A stretch of 64,000 nt of DNA from Saxidomus purpurata. Taxonomy: Eukaryota; Mollusca; Bivalvia; Venerida; Veneridae. A program made the position numbers and the translations under genes. The notes beneath the pieces are model-generated. The model did not search any database. It was not told the origin of the DNA and was given only the letters and a program-made list of their open reading frames with translations. The stretch spans positions 43,152,924 to 43,216,923 of the forward strand of contig JAFMSR010000014.1 in NCBI GenBank assembly GCA_022818135.1. Direction: 5' to 3'. Positions 48,896 through 60,863 of this stretch are shown piece by piece; position 1 is the first letter of the stretch, and every line of letters starts with the position of its first letter.

Positions 48896-49241
48896 GATGC
48901 CAAACTAAATAACCTCCAAAACATAAATAATCTTTGAAAGTATAATAACTTAACCTTAAAGTTTCAGCTATGGATTTCAAGCTATCATCAATGAAATCAG
49001 CGGTTTAAAATATACTGCAATACCGTAAACCATTCAGTAATCTATGTAGAGTTGTTGTTGTACAATGAATGGGTGGGTGCGATTTATAACAGAAAGTCTC
49101 TGTATTGACTTATTGTGAAAAAAGAGGCATTTTTTTGCCAAAGATTCTTCTTTAAAATTGTATTTATTGATCATTTTACGTTCATTGAACAAATAATCTA
49201 TGTTTCGAGAATGTTATCTGCTGTAGGTAGTGCCCCTTTAA
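48886..49241 (+). mobile_element. MITE-A copy joined to repeat R
   Basis: It begins at TAACTGATGCCAAACTAAAT, so its outermost left end is missing and joined to repeat R. The body has AATGGGTGGGTGCGATTTAT. It ends GTAGTGCCCCT with TTAA at 49238-49241. Confidence 0.8.
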
Positions 49242-51676
49242 AGATCCAGCCAAAACAGCAGGAGTGACCAGCTAAATAAGCGAAATAAGCTGTGTCGTAG
49301 TGCCCATCAACCTTCGTTAATTTCAAAGATGCATTATCAAGGAAAAACATTTTTTTTTCAAAGGCAAATACAAAATGTACTTCTTTTAAAATATGTCATA
49401 AAACATGATGATCGGCAAGCAGTGTTTTATCATCTTTCTAGCGATCATTAAAGTTTTTTTACAAACGTATATAGAAACTTAAAAAAGACCTGTGTAGCCT
49501 TTTTGTGAATTTGCTGAAAACAGCGAAAAGTTTAATGTACATATATCTCAGACGTGGCACTTAATTCTTGTAAAAGTCGAAATCATAAAACATGCTTTAG
49601 CTAATTATTAGATACGATATGAAAATACTTGTTGAAAAAAGATACCCATTAGAAGCTTAGTATTGGACCTTTAATGTTTTAATTTTTGGGTGGATTGCGA
49701 ATTATTATGAAAGATCGCTATATTTGCATTTTGTGCAGACACGAGACATTTCTCGATATATTTTCGTCTTGCAAAATGTATTTATTTATCATTTTACGTA
49801 TATTTAGCTTATTTTGAACATTTTGCGGAAACAATTTGCTAGTAACATGGTATATGTTATGTCCCTTATTTTCATAACACTTGTACAGGGGAGGGGGGGG
49901 GATGCATCCCAAGATATTTCTGTTATTAGTGGATTCATGCCTTAGTGTGAACTATATTCTTCCTTAAGACATATTATACAAGTATATATACCTAAACTAT
50001 TAGTATTCGAATTGTTTCATTTAATTTGCCTTTCATCGACAGAAAAGACTGTACGAAATTTAATATACAACACAGAAAGAGGAAGTTTGTTTTATTATAA
50101 AACGTACGTTAAATTAAAAATAATCACACGGTCAACATTATAAATTATTTGAGAGACTAATAAAAATGCGCTTTGTTCAACTTCAAGCGAGACGATGTGG
50201 ATCGAAAATTATTATGTTCCAATGAAACATAAATGAAATATAAATACATTACTGTACAATGCATATAACAGTGAAAACTAAAAATGATTCTTGCTTACCA
50301 TGTTAGAGGTAGTCGGGATAACAAGTGATGAACTGAACTAACAGTTTAGATAGACAAACATGATGTTGCTAAGGTCAGCCTCGATAAATGGCGAGTGATT
50401 TTGCTCAAGTGACTTCCCTCCTAACGTAAATTATATATATTTTTTAAAAGAAATTTATTTTTGGGTAAATATATAATTATGTAATCGTTCGTAAATAAGA
50501 AAGTTATCAATGAAATAACATCTGATTCAGCAATTTGAATATCAAACTACAAACTCTTATATAGAGCTCCGTACGTTCCGTACTTTTCCGTGATATGCAT
50601 ATGATTATCTTCCGTAATCAGCTAACAGCGCAGTAATTTCTAAACCAAAGTCCATGAAAAAATTGAGTAATAGAGCCCGTAGGCTAAGACCCTTTCTGCA
50701 ATCATTTAAAATTGTATGTACTGTTTTTTTTATAGTTTTTTTTTTATATAATATGTTCTTATCGTATGCGACATTCAAATAGAAGATTGATCTTGTCTGT
50801 CTTGCACTACTTTCCCATATCGCATGTTTACAGTTGTTATTCGAACATAGCACAGTTAAATTGTGTGCAGTGTTTGAAATGTGGTATGCTAACTTAGGCC
50901 TAGGGGAAATTACATATAATCAGACTATTATACGGAAATTTCTGTAAACGGCTTTTTTAAAAACTTATTTAAGACTTTCTGACTATTGAACTTTTACAGG
51001 ATATTAATTTAAGGACCAAAAGTAATATACATTTGTACAGAATACATCACAAGCCAAACAGTCCCTAATGCCTGGTGTAACATTTGATTAACGAGAGTAG
51101 ATCAAGATCACGTAGCTTTTTTAGATTTTCCATCAAGCGTAAGAATTATTTTGGAACTTTCATATCTATAAGCTATCAGTTTAACGATTCTCATAAAAAA
51201 TGTCATTTTTACAGAATCTAGAGGCACTTCTCACGATATATAATATCTAGACATGGTTTCAGGACTAAATGTGTAGGTTTTTATGACGAGACAATAGCTT
51301 ATTGTGCTAGCTTGTGGCGACGTTTAAATGTGCGATATTCCCATCAATTATGTTTGGACGATTTCAGATATTACAGTAGCTACAGCGAGCTGTCAATGTC
51401 CTAAAATGAGCGTATACCTCAAAGCGTTATAATAATATATTGAACCAGTCGGCGATGTTTAAAACGAAATGGAGCTAAATTTCCAAAATCTTACAAATTA
51501 TAGGGAAAATATATGTGACATCTGTGGCATCGTTATGTCATCACGCCATAGGCCGGAAATGTTATATCAAATCGAATTTCTTCCCATTTCTGTTAAATGA
51601 AACATCAAATATGGCAATGTCAGATCTAACTCATTTGTTCCTTACACACGGAGTATGTTATGTCCATATAACATTT
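49242..51676. other. Mostly unassigned; decayed MITE-A at about 49675-49860
   Basis: TTTTTGGGTGGATTGCGAATTA and TTATCATTTTACG at 49685-49800 follow MITE-A order with many changes. A stretch at 51470-51600 (GTGACATCTGTGGCATCG, CATCACGCCATA) is repeated at 59540-59670. No gene was recognised. Confidence 0.4.
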
Positions 51677-52437
51677 TTAAAGTTGCTCGCTCTCAGTTGC
51701 CGTTGAAAAATATAATTAAAACAAAATGACTCACTAATGCATAAATATAAAACTAAAGGCTAATATCAACAATAAAACAACGCTTTATTATTTGGAAGCG
51801 TATTATTTCAAATCTACAGATATACTTGACAGCTATTTATACTGGAACCTTGCCGTTGAAAAAAATATAATTAAAAAAAAATGACTCACTAATGCATAAA
51901 TATAAAAATAAAGCTGCTCGCTATCAGTTACCGTTGAAAAAAAAAATCTTTTTAAAAATTGACATTCTTATTCATAAATATAAAACTAAAGGCTAGAATC
52001 AAAATATAAGCAAAAATCTAGGTAGGAATTTGCAGAAATCGATTGAAAATGTCGGTTACACGGCACCGCTACACTATATGATTATATTGGAATTTCAAAA
52101 GCGTTTGCAACGTTTTTGAATACAGTAGCGTATTATTTTTAATTTAGAGATATGCGTGACATGAATTTATACTGGAGCCTTTTTATATGACCATATGTTC
52201 TAAAATACGTTATTTACATACAGTTTGAATAACTTTATTTTTTTACCAAAATCTGAGAAAACTGCTCGCTCTCAGATGTTGGTTAAAAAATAAAGTTCTT
52301 CAAACTGTATGAAAACAATATATTTTTGAACATATAGTCATATCAAAAGGTTCCAGTATAAATAGCTGTCAAGTATATCTGTAGATTTGAAATAATACGC
52401 TTCCAAATAATAAAGCGTTGTTTTATTGTTGATATTA
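51677..52437. mobile_element. Nested MITE-B cluster with an 89-bp perfect inverted repeat
   Basis: A left MITE-B end (51677: TTAA, AGTTGCTCGCTCTCAG) is followed by 51761-51849, whose exact reverse complement is 52349-52437. Between them lie a second MITE-B start near 51907 (GCTGCTCGCTATCAG), its body, and a third terminal repeat near 52260 (CTGCTCGCTCTCAGATG). The stretch 51852-51907 also repeats 51700-51756. Orientation is mixed. Confidence 0.8.
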
Positions 52438-52994
52438 CCCTTTTAAATTGAATAAAGAAAAAAATAATCGGGCCCATAACATTTGTTCCATAGATCCGGA
52501 ATGTCGCTATATCTGGAGGTGTTATGTACACGACAATAAAATTGTCTTTTTATATTTCAATATAAAGATTGTCAGAAATAGTCAGGTCATGAAAATAGTA
52601 TGAGGCGTTATGGTTACATTCTAATTGTATGAAAAATCAATGTACTGTTTCTACAAAATTATGGTAATACGATAAAAATGTTCAATACTCTTTCATCATT
52701 AAGCTTATTTGTCAGGTAACATATGTATATGTTATTCAAAACTATACGAGTAATTCAACTTCTATACCGACGCAACCACCCACCATATTTAAATATTAAG
52801 TGAATCTAGGTTTACACTTTTTTCATAATAAGATTGTATACCTTCAGAGATACATGTATAAAAAGAAGTAGTCAAACTAGTTTACTGCTTTAAATTCTCA
52901 TTTAACATTGCAGAATAATACATTTACGGATAGAACAAGATAGAACTGTGTCCTATTATACAATGTTGACGAAAACTTATCTCTCGTTATACTT

Positions 52995-53630
52995 TTGTTG
53001 GCGCCGCCGATGACGGCGGCGGCCTATTATGGAATAGTTTTTCCGGAAGTACATGCTAGGAGCGGTTATTAGAATGCGAAGAAAAATGGTTTAACTGTAT
53101 GCTAAAATAATACGAAATAGACATTAAAATATTGATTATACACATTTCCTTCATTAAAACGTAATTGTTTAATTGTAATGTTCCTGTTTATATCTTTTAG
53201 AAAAAATACGAAAACGTAAAAACAAAAATAATATCAAACAGGGAATGCCACGTACCAAAAACGCAGCCTCCCCAAAAACAACTTCTCCCTTATCGGTTTT
53301 GCAAAATTATAATATCAGCTTATTTTTTACCACGTGCTTTAAAGTCAGTCTCCGTGGTGTAGTGGGTAAGCTGATGTCCGCCTAATTTTACGAGTGGAGT
53401 TCAAATCCCGGTCAAACCCAATTTGTTTTTAATAATTTTTCTTCCGTTTTTTTTCAGCTTTAAAACCACCATGATTTTAAATGTTTTCTGCAAATATTCG
53501 TAAAATTTTTCATTTATATCAAACTAATAATGATTGCTTATCAAAAAGCTAATTTTAGCTATTTAACGCCACACATGTACAAAACTATTTTCGGCGCCCT
53601 TTGATGCTTTGCATCAATGGTATTCTTGTT
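52995..53630 (-). mobile_element. Helitron-like element, family eta
   Basis: On the minus strand the 5' end is AACAAGAATACCA with the perfect hairpin TTGATGCAAAGCATCAA, then GGGCGCCGA. The 3' end has the G.C hairpin GCCGCCGTCATCGGCGGC followed by GCCAACAAAA. The inner GGCGCCGA and terminal TCGGCGGCGCC repeat the asymmetric inverted pattern of alpha and beta. The core is not tandem; it contains a repeat R fragment (53217-53277) and a tRNA-like sequence. Confidence 0.55.
53347..53420 (+). pseudogene. tRNA-like sequence inside the eta element
   Basis: It has an A-box-like GTGGTGTAGTGGGTAAGC and a B-box-like GTTCAAATCCC at tRNA spacing. The acceptor stem does not close well. Probably a tRNA pseudogene or SINE head. 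Confidence 0.45.
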
Positions 53631-54278
53631 ACATATTGTCTTATGACGTCAGACGGCGTTTATTACTTTTTTGCAATATCATTGAAAAACAATACTGCGT
53701 TATATTTATAGCATGTACAATCGATATTTTTCGTACAACTAACGGTCAATTTTGCCGGTGAGACATCGTCTGTGGTTTTATAAGAGCTACAATTTATTCT
53801 ACACCCAAAGTGCTAACAAGACTTTAAAGTTTCAAATGACAAACGAACCTAGACTTAGCGTGTACTAGCTGACCTTGTGAGAGAATAACGTTGTGGCTGG
53901 TATTAGCGTTGTTAGACTGTAAGACATTTATTCAATGTAATAAGGTAAACCTTTTTGCCGTTTAATTAAGTTTATTCCATAGACTTTGATCTTTCTTGTC
54001 TACGATAATTCATTTCTGTGCGCCAAGTAGTTACATGTCTATTAAACAAGCTACTTAAAGGGCATCTTATTTTACGTTTTACGATGCCTTGAAGAAATTC
54101 TTCATAAAAATGTACATTGTATGTATTCACGTATTAGTGACCTTAGATGTTCACTAATCGTCTCAATACGTATTAGCGAATCGTATAATATAATTCTAAT
54201 AATGCAATTGCGTGATGGAAAGTATTTGCATGAATGATAAGACTTCTGTTTTTCGAACTGTTAAGAAGTGCATTTGCA
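53631..54278. other. Unassigned sequence
   Basis: No feature was recognised. Confidence 0.4.
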
Positions 54279-54533
54279 TTATCCTTTGAATGGCAAGATA
54301 CTTGATGCTGATTTGCGCTTAGGGAGTTTGACACAAATGAGTCGGGAACGAGCAAATTCAATATATTTTGATACGTTTGCAATTTCTGGATGAACTGTAC
54401 TAAAACAATACATTGACTTCTGCAAGTGATCAGTTGTGACCATTTTTTCGGCGCAGTCGTATTGAGCTCGCTTTTGACCGGAAGTTGGTAAGCTTTCAAA
54501 AGCTAATGAAATGACAAGTAGAATATATAACAT
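54279..54533 (-). CDS. Candidate small secreted protein, 84 aa
   Basis: The product is not recognised. The N-terminus MLYILLVISLAFESLP is a good signal-peptide pattern, followed by a polar mature part with three Cys (near residues 27, 43 and 67) and a basic C-terminus (LPKRKS). The start has A at -3 and an A-rich lead-in. A minus-strand TATAAA at 54631-54636 lies about 98 bp upstream of the ATG, a plausible core promoter. Against it: no AATAAA shortly after the stop, a second frame of 108 codons overlaps the same strand (54173-54499), and 84 codons is within chance length. It may also be a first exon of a longer gene. Confidence 0.3.
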   Translation of the reverse strand: MLYILLVISLAFESLPTSGQKRAQYDCAEKMVTTDHLQKSMYCFSTVHPEIANVSKYIEFARSRLICVKLPKRKSASSILPFKG

Positions 54534-55285
54534 TTTTTGGATTTATTCTGTAAGGCACCTTTTGATTGGATAGTACCGCACAAGAAAGGTCAATAAAGTA
54601 CTCTTGTGTTTTCAGTCTATCATGAATGGTTTTATAGTTTTAGTATGTAAAAAGTTCATATCTATCAACACAATATGTTGTTACTTCCAAACTAATATTA
54701 ATTATGAGTGTAGAGTAATTATACTTTCTCGATCAGTGAATAACAATTAGTATTTTTAGTAACATATTTGATAAGAAAAACAAGGAGTAAGTTTGCTTTC
54801 CTGATGCACAAAAAATGTCACGGTATGGACTTAATTACAATTTGGGAGAAAATGTGTAAGCGGCCGGTAGTAAGTACAGTCGCGATAGCATTTATCCTGC
54901 CAGCGAAGGGTCCCGTGTACATTTGATTATTTTCATTTTAGGATGGCTCTTATTATATGTTGATCAACTGCACTTATGACATCCAGGCGATACTGGGACA
55001 AATTAATAGGCCATCGAGTAGCTCGAAACTGAAATACATAATATTTTATTCACAACTATCGAAATGTGGTTTTTCATTTTTTTTAGAGACAAAACGAGAT
55101 GATTGTCACCGGAACAGATCCAAATATATATTGTGTACTCGACATCATATCAATTTTCATAAAATGCCAATCATTGCTGCCATACATTGTAAGTTAAATA
55201 TGTGGATTCCGTAAATGGAATAGCGATTTGTCGTAGAATGTTCAGTTTCCTGCTCATATGTAGCGCACTGTGTGTTTACATTGCT
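54534..55285. other. Unassigned sequence upstream of the 84-aa candidate
   Basis: Apart from the TATA-like TTTATA (plus strand) at 54631-54636, no feature was recognised. Confidence 0.35.
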
Positions 55286-55664
55286 TTAAAGGGACACTCC
55301 CTACATCTAGCAGATTATATTCTCGAAACATAGATTATGTGTTCAATGAACGTAAAATGATAAATAAATACAATTTCAAAGAAGAAACTATCGCGAAAAA
55401 TGCCTCATTATACCACAATTACTAAATATAGAGGTTTTCTGTAATAAATCGCATCCACCCATTAATTGTACAACAACAACTCTATATAGATTATTGAATG
55501 GATTACGGTACTGCAGTATATTTTAAACAGCTGATTTTGTCAATAATGACTGGGAATGCATAGCTGAAATCTTTTAGGTTAAGTTATAATACTTCCAAAA
55601 ATTCTATTATTTATGTTTTGGAGGTTAATTAGTTTGACTTCAGTTATAGGGTATGTCCCTTTAA
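55286..55664 (-). mobile_element. MITE-A, full-length copy
   Basis: TTAA at 55286-55289 and 55661-55664. The left end AGGGACACTCCCTAC and right end GGGTATGTCCCT are the element's two ends in reverse order relative to 21077-21450. About 379 bp. Confidence 0.9.
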
Positions 55665-56017
55665 TGTCCGTATGAAAAACATTTAAACATCATGGAAAAG
55701 AAAACGTTTTGTATCATGAAAAGTGAAAATTCATTTTTGATTTAAATTTTGCGTGCGTACTCAAGATGTCAACAAATGATTTTTGTTTTTAGATCCTAGT
55801 AGAAGCCCTATTATTTACCTAAACGTCATTTTGTGAACTAAGTAATGAATCCAGTTATGCCGTGACAAACGCCAATCTTCTTTTCCAATTCGAAAATATA
55901 TTGTAACTTACGCTCAACACATTCGGCAAGCACTTTGGCTAAGTGTACTACTAGTAATTTACTATTTGAGAATGATATTTAATCTTATCATTTCAATAAG
56001 AGAAAGAGTTATTTAAT
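55665..56017. other. Unassigned sequence
   Basis: No feature was recognised. Confidence 0.4.
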
Positions 56018-56228
56018 TTACTGTCGACTTTTACCATAACCATAACCAGATGTAACGTCCCCTGCAGCATTAAAATGTCTTTGCATATTCAAAGTATGCC
56101 GTGATTCTTGATGCATCATACACTCGTACATATGTTCTTCTGCTTTGTCTCCTTGTTGATCGAAAATAGCTTTAATATACTTATGAATTGCGTAGTGATA
56201 TTGAGAAGGCATTTTAAAAGTAGTAAGA
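56018..56228 (-). CDS. Candidate 3' terminal coding exon, about 70 aa
   Basis: The frame reads with a mixed, hydrophilic, protein-like composition: YHYAIHKYIKAIFDQQGD, EEHMYECMMHQESRH, then a glycine/tyrosine stretch and GKSRQ-stop. A plausible acceptor (CCAATTCAG) ends at 56229, so the exon could start at 56228; a Met is available at 56212. An in-frame TAA lies just 5' of the acceptor, which fits an exon edge. No upstream exon, domain or polyadenylation signal was identified. The composition is more convincing than most frames here, but 64-70 codons can arise by chance. Confidence 0.33.
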
Positions 56229-57319
56229 CTGAATTGGACTTAAGGGAACAGGGTGGGTGGTTTAGGTGGACACTGTGCAGATTTTGGCAAAACATCCTGC
56301 AATAATACTGCTGCATACTTTGTGCTAATTTCCTTTTACAGAAATTATATATTTCTAATGAAAAGAACGTTCACACACCTTCGGAAATGATCTCACGATG
56401 GATTTTTAAGAAAAGGTGGGCGTGTTAGTAATACATTTGATTTGGATTGATGCTACAGAACACTATTCGTGTAGTAATTAACACACAGTTTCATGATAAC
56501 ATTAGCTAAACAATTAACTGAAGATGGATCATTGTTCAAGTTACAGCAGCCGTGAAACTATCTTGAGGGGCAAGATCACACATTATTTTGCAATTCTATT
56601 TCGGGAATGGTATCTTTGGCAATATGATCTCATTAATGTTCATTGCGATCCATTACGTTTATCGTTCCTTTGTAATAGTGAAAGAGAAGAAATTAATGGT
56701 TAAAAGATCCAAATCTCTTAGATTGTCATAGTGGAAAAGTTCTTAAACGACGTTGATTAAGATTCATGTTTCTTTTTGTCTTTTAAGATTCAAACGGCAT
56801 ATGATCGTTTCCTTTTAGGATTATACACTAGACCTATTTAATTGAGCTCCCGTTGAAAAAATAGTTAATGAGCTTGAACTCTTTATCAAGCTACCAACGT
56901 TTGAAAAAAAATGGTGACGACATAGATTCCTTAACCAGTTTAAGTCAATGTTTTTTACAGATATAAAAATCATAAAATGTACTATACATTCATAGAACAC
57001 AACGGAAATTACTTTCTGGATGAACAGATACATTCGACCTGGTTTTCCCAAGATTAATTTGTTATTAGTGAATCTATACCCAAGTGTGGACTATATTCAC
57101 GAGGTATGACAGGCGGAACAATACCGCTTTAATACACTTGACAAATTACATGTTAATAAACTGCCGTCAAAACAGTTACTTCTATACAGTCACCGGCCAA
57201 GGAGAGTGTCAGATTAGTAGATATTAAGAAGTTATTAAACGGCCGCTTTACTCCAAAAGACGATATTAGCGCACCTAAGCAGACGGCTGCAGAAATCTGC
57301 TTGAACATTGTTCTAGTGA
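56229..57319. other. Unassigned sequence
   Basis: No feature was recognised. Confidence 0.4.
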
Positions 57320-57988
57320 TTTTAAAGAACCACTCCTTTAAACTGGTATCAAATTAAATAACTTCAAAAGCATAAATAATAGAACATTTGCAAGTATTAT
57401 TACTTAGCCTAAAGGTTTAAATTATACATTCCAGTCATCATCGGTAAAATCATCGTTGTTTTTCGACGTAGTCGTATACTTTTGATTTGAACTTCCGTTG
57501 GTATGGACGCGTTGCTAACCAACTTCGTTATAATGTGACCAATCAGAATCTGCAAATTATTGGCTAGCGTTTCGGTACCGGAATAAGCAGTGTACTGCCC
57601 GGGAGCCTTCTGAAACACAAAATGTGTATATTTTTTTATATTATAGTTATTTATAATAAATCATGTTGCAAAAAAAGAAAAAACAGAACACGTTATGTCA
57701 AGGTTTCTGGACAGTACGAAGATCAACTTTTGTATTCAACGAGGTGTTGTCCGGGGCCGGACATCTAGCGTCATTGATTATTGGCTAGCGTTTCGGTACC
57801 GGAATAAGCAGTGTACTGCCCGGGAGCCTTCTGAAACACAAAATGTGTTTATTACGTCACCTACGTCGACCATCTTTTTTTTTAAAGATATTACTTGTTT
57901 TAAAAGTGTATTTATATCATTTTATGTTTAATGAACACATTATTTATGTTTGGAGAATATAGTCTGCTGGTCGAAGGGAGTGCCCCTG
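57320..57988 (+). mobile_element. Composite MITE-A carrying about 425 bp of foreign sequence
   Basis: The left 140 bp (TTAAAG, ACTGGTATCAAATTAAATAA) and right 105 bp (TTTAATGAACACATTATT, AGGGAGTGCCCC) belong to MITE-A. The usual middle is replaced by 57460-57885. That insert includes two exact 72-bp copies (57556-57627 and 57777-57848). On the minus strand each 72-bp copy has TTTTGTGTTTCAG, an acceptor-like sequence, followed by an open frame (KAPGQYTAYSGTE); copy one stays open for about 50 codons. The right TTAA is lost. Confidence 0.6.
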
Positions 57989-59949
57989 TCAGCGCGAAAT
58001 TCAAATCGATTTTATTTGCGTTATACCGAAATCGATAAAACTACCATTTGACCACACAGGGTTGATGAGATCTTCAACGACTCAAATATATGAAATAAGA
58101 ATTTTTTCATACAGATATTTACTGCTTGTCTGCATGTTATAACAAATGTAACAGGAGTTTCACTTTTGAATATTTTCACAGGCCTTACCTGATTAGGTTA
58201 TCAATGTTAATGAATAGAATAGAAACATATGGCAGAAAACGAAAGGTCTACTATTGCTTGATAATGCGTACTTATTTAAACTGAAACTAATATCCTGACT
58301 ACAAGAATATTTTTAAGTCATGTAAGAGGTCGGAAAACAAAGGCACGCTATCAATACGTTGATAAAGTCTTTGAACAACATCTTGAACGGTACGCATAAG
58401 TTTTAGTTTTAGCACTAGATTTGAACTGAAAATGGAAATTTCGCATAAATCGTAAATTTGTGACTGGCATTTTCTCTTAAAATGTAAAAACAGTAAAATT
58501 ATCACATTGAGAAGAAAAAAGATCGTTTGTAAAGAAAAGTTTTTGCCCTAGATCCCAAAGCTCAGTACCAATTTACTGAATCCTGTTACGTATTTGACAT
58601 ATTTGACAGATGTTGCCATTGAGTCAAACAACTACATCCGCAACTTTCCATCAACTGTCTTCGTTCGGTAATGATCAGTCCCAAGTGGAATCGGAAGGGC
58701 CCCTTAGGAAACATGCAATCTGACGTTTGAGCGAACTCCTTCGGCAGTATGGAGCCAAGTGTTAACTCCTCGCTACTGTTTTATACCTCATTAGTCGAGT
58801 TCGTGAATATGAATCTAACCTACAAAACTGTAGCTCTACATTTCTGTAGATTAGATTTATATTCACGAACTAGAGAAAAATGGGAACGATTCATATATGA
58901 AATTTAACAGAAATTAGCATTTTTCAAATGATAAAATACGTTTTGTATATGTAAATGAGAAAGTGTTTTGTTGTCTATACAGGGAGCCTAGAATCATTCG
59001 TGTGATTTGATATTCCTGTTTATAAAGTATTTTAAATATCCTAATAAATATTGAAAATATTTTTTTTGAAACATTTAATGTGTTGTCTAGGCGAGACTTT
59101 TTGAATAACACGAATAATGTTTTACACTTAATGTGTCTTTTGAATTTGTTTGTTCGTGGAAATTCATTTTACTGTTCATTCTCAATTTATCATTTCAAAG
59201 CAAAACTTAAGATGAAACAGTCAGTCATTTGAACGACTAATGTTCATAGGTTAGCCACATTTTAAATAGTAATAACTCGTTTTCTCATTGTCATACATTC
59301 CGAATAGCATGAATGCTCGCCAAAACGGACGAATCAAAGGACGGCTATCTTTTTATTTCAATAAATATAAAACGGAACTGATCTCAACGAGAACAGCTAA
59401 AATCAATTTTTGATGTCCTCGAGTTTAATTTTAGGTCTAGAGGAAAGCTCAAATTCACCCCTATAGAGAATATTGCATCATTATTCTCTGAAAGGAGACA
59501 TAAAAGTTACTTAACCATAAATCTTGTCTATACATTGGAACGTATTGCTAAACTCTTACAAATTAGAGAAAAGTTTATGTGACATCTGTGACATCGTTAC
59601 GTCATCACGCCATATGCCGGAAAAACTCTAGCGAAAGTGAATCTCTTCCCAGTGGAATCACGATGTTTTTCTGTGTAAATACATTTACATTTATGTTTCA
59701 TACAATCATGAAGGAGAAAGAAGTCAATAGTTATATCTTCAGCGACATTAATTAAGAATATATTTATAGCCATGGTCTACAAGGTTTACGAAGTTTCCAC
59801 TGTCGTCACCATACATTTAGTTTCATTTTGTGTCAAACGGATACTGAAAAAATGCCATCAATTGAGCACACTTTTAAATGTTACGTTTTTAATTCTATAT
59901 TGTTCTTATCATAGAATATCAAACATACAATGTATATATTCAGTTTTAA
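57989..59949. other. Mostly unassigned
   Basis: Holds the hairpin at 58798-58871 and a dispersed repeat at 59540-59670 shared with 51470-51600. No gene was recognised. Confidence 0.4.
58798..58871. ncRNA. Hairpin of pre-miRNA size (candidate only)
   Basis: AGTTCGTGAATATGAATCTA on the left pairs with TAGATTTATATTCACGAACT on the right, a 21-bp stem with one mismatch. The 32-nt loop holds a further CTACA/TGTAG pairing. It folds on either strand. No expression evidence is available, and a small inverted-repeat relic is equally possible. Confidence 0.3.
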
Positions 59950-60420
59950 CTTTACCTACAATTCACTTTTATCACGAAGATTGGGTATTAAATGTGGCCT
60001 CCTTTGATTTGACGGTTATCTAGTTTTTAACCAAAGAAGACCTTGAGTGAAACTTTATCTATATAAAAATTATTACTGAGACAAACATTCTGAACATAAA
60101 TTTGCATGAAGATTGGATATTCAGTGTGGCCTCTAGATTTTTTTTAAGAGATTTATTCTACTGGTGACCTATTTTTTAGCCAAATATAACTCTAAGTCGA
60201 ACCTGACCACCAACGTTTTTTCCATGACTTCACCGGTTGACTTAGTTTTTTACCTCAGATGACCCATTTCACCAAGACAGCCATTCTGACCACGTTTTCT
60301 GAAGATCCAGTGAAAAATGCATCCTTTGTTGCGTACACAAGGTCAAGTGAAGACAGATGACAGACAGACATACGACGGAAGACAGCCGATCACAATAGTT
60401 CACGTTAAGCAAGAGCTTAA
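59950..60420 (+). mobile_element. Decayed Helitron-like element, family zeta
   Basis: Core units have GATTGGATATTCAGTGTGGC, GTGGCCTCTAGA and GGTGACCTA. They are followed by GACAGACAGACATACGACGG, CCGATCACAATAGTTCACG and a degraded terminal GAGCTTAA. The order (core, microsatellite, end) matches the alpha elements. The 5' end was not found. Confidence 0.5.
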
Positions 60421-60863
60421 AATACTTCCAAAATAAAGTAAATAGAAAAAAAGACAGAAAATATATACTCCAAACTATGTGAAAATATGCAGATATTATT
60501 TTTAACAGCTGCACACAGTTCCCGAAACCTATTCTGAAATACCGTCTAGCATTTATCACACTCAACACTTCCATTCAGCGTTAGAATAATAACGACCTCT
60601 CCGTTTCGGTATTCAATAAGCTTGAAATATGTCCTGCTTTTTGCTACAGAACATGTGCAATAACGTTTCTTCTATTGGTGTTAATAAGCATATTGTTTCT
60701 AGTTTTGGCTACGGGTCCCCGATGTACAGTGAAGTGTATTGTAAAAGATGCCATAATTCGTTTAAGCTTGTAGTTTATGAGACGAAAACGTGACAGAAAA
60801 TTCTAATCTTAGTAACAGTTAATGAACGCCCGTATGACTGAACCATTTATTTGTCTTTTGGAA
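60421..60863. other. Unassigned sequence
   Basis: No feature was recognised. Confidence 0.4.
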
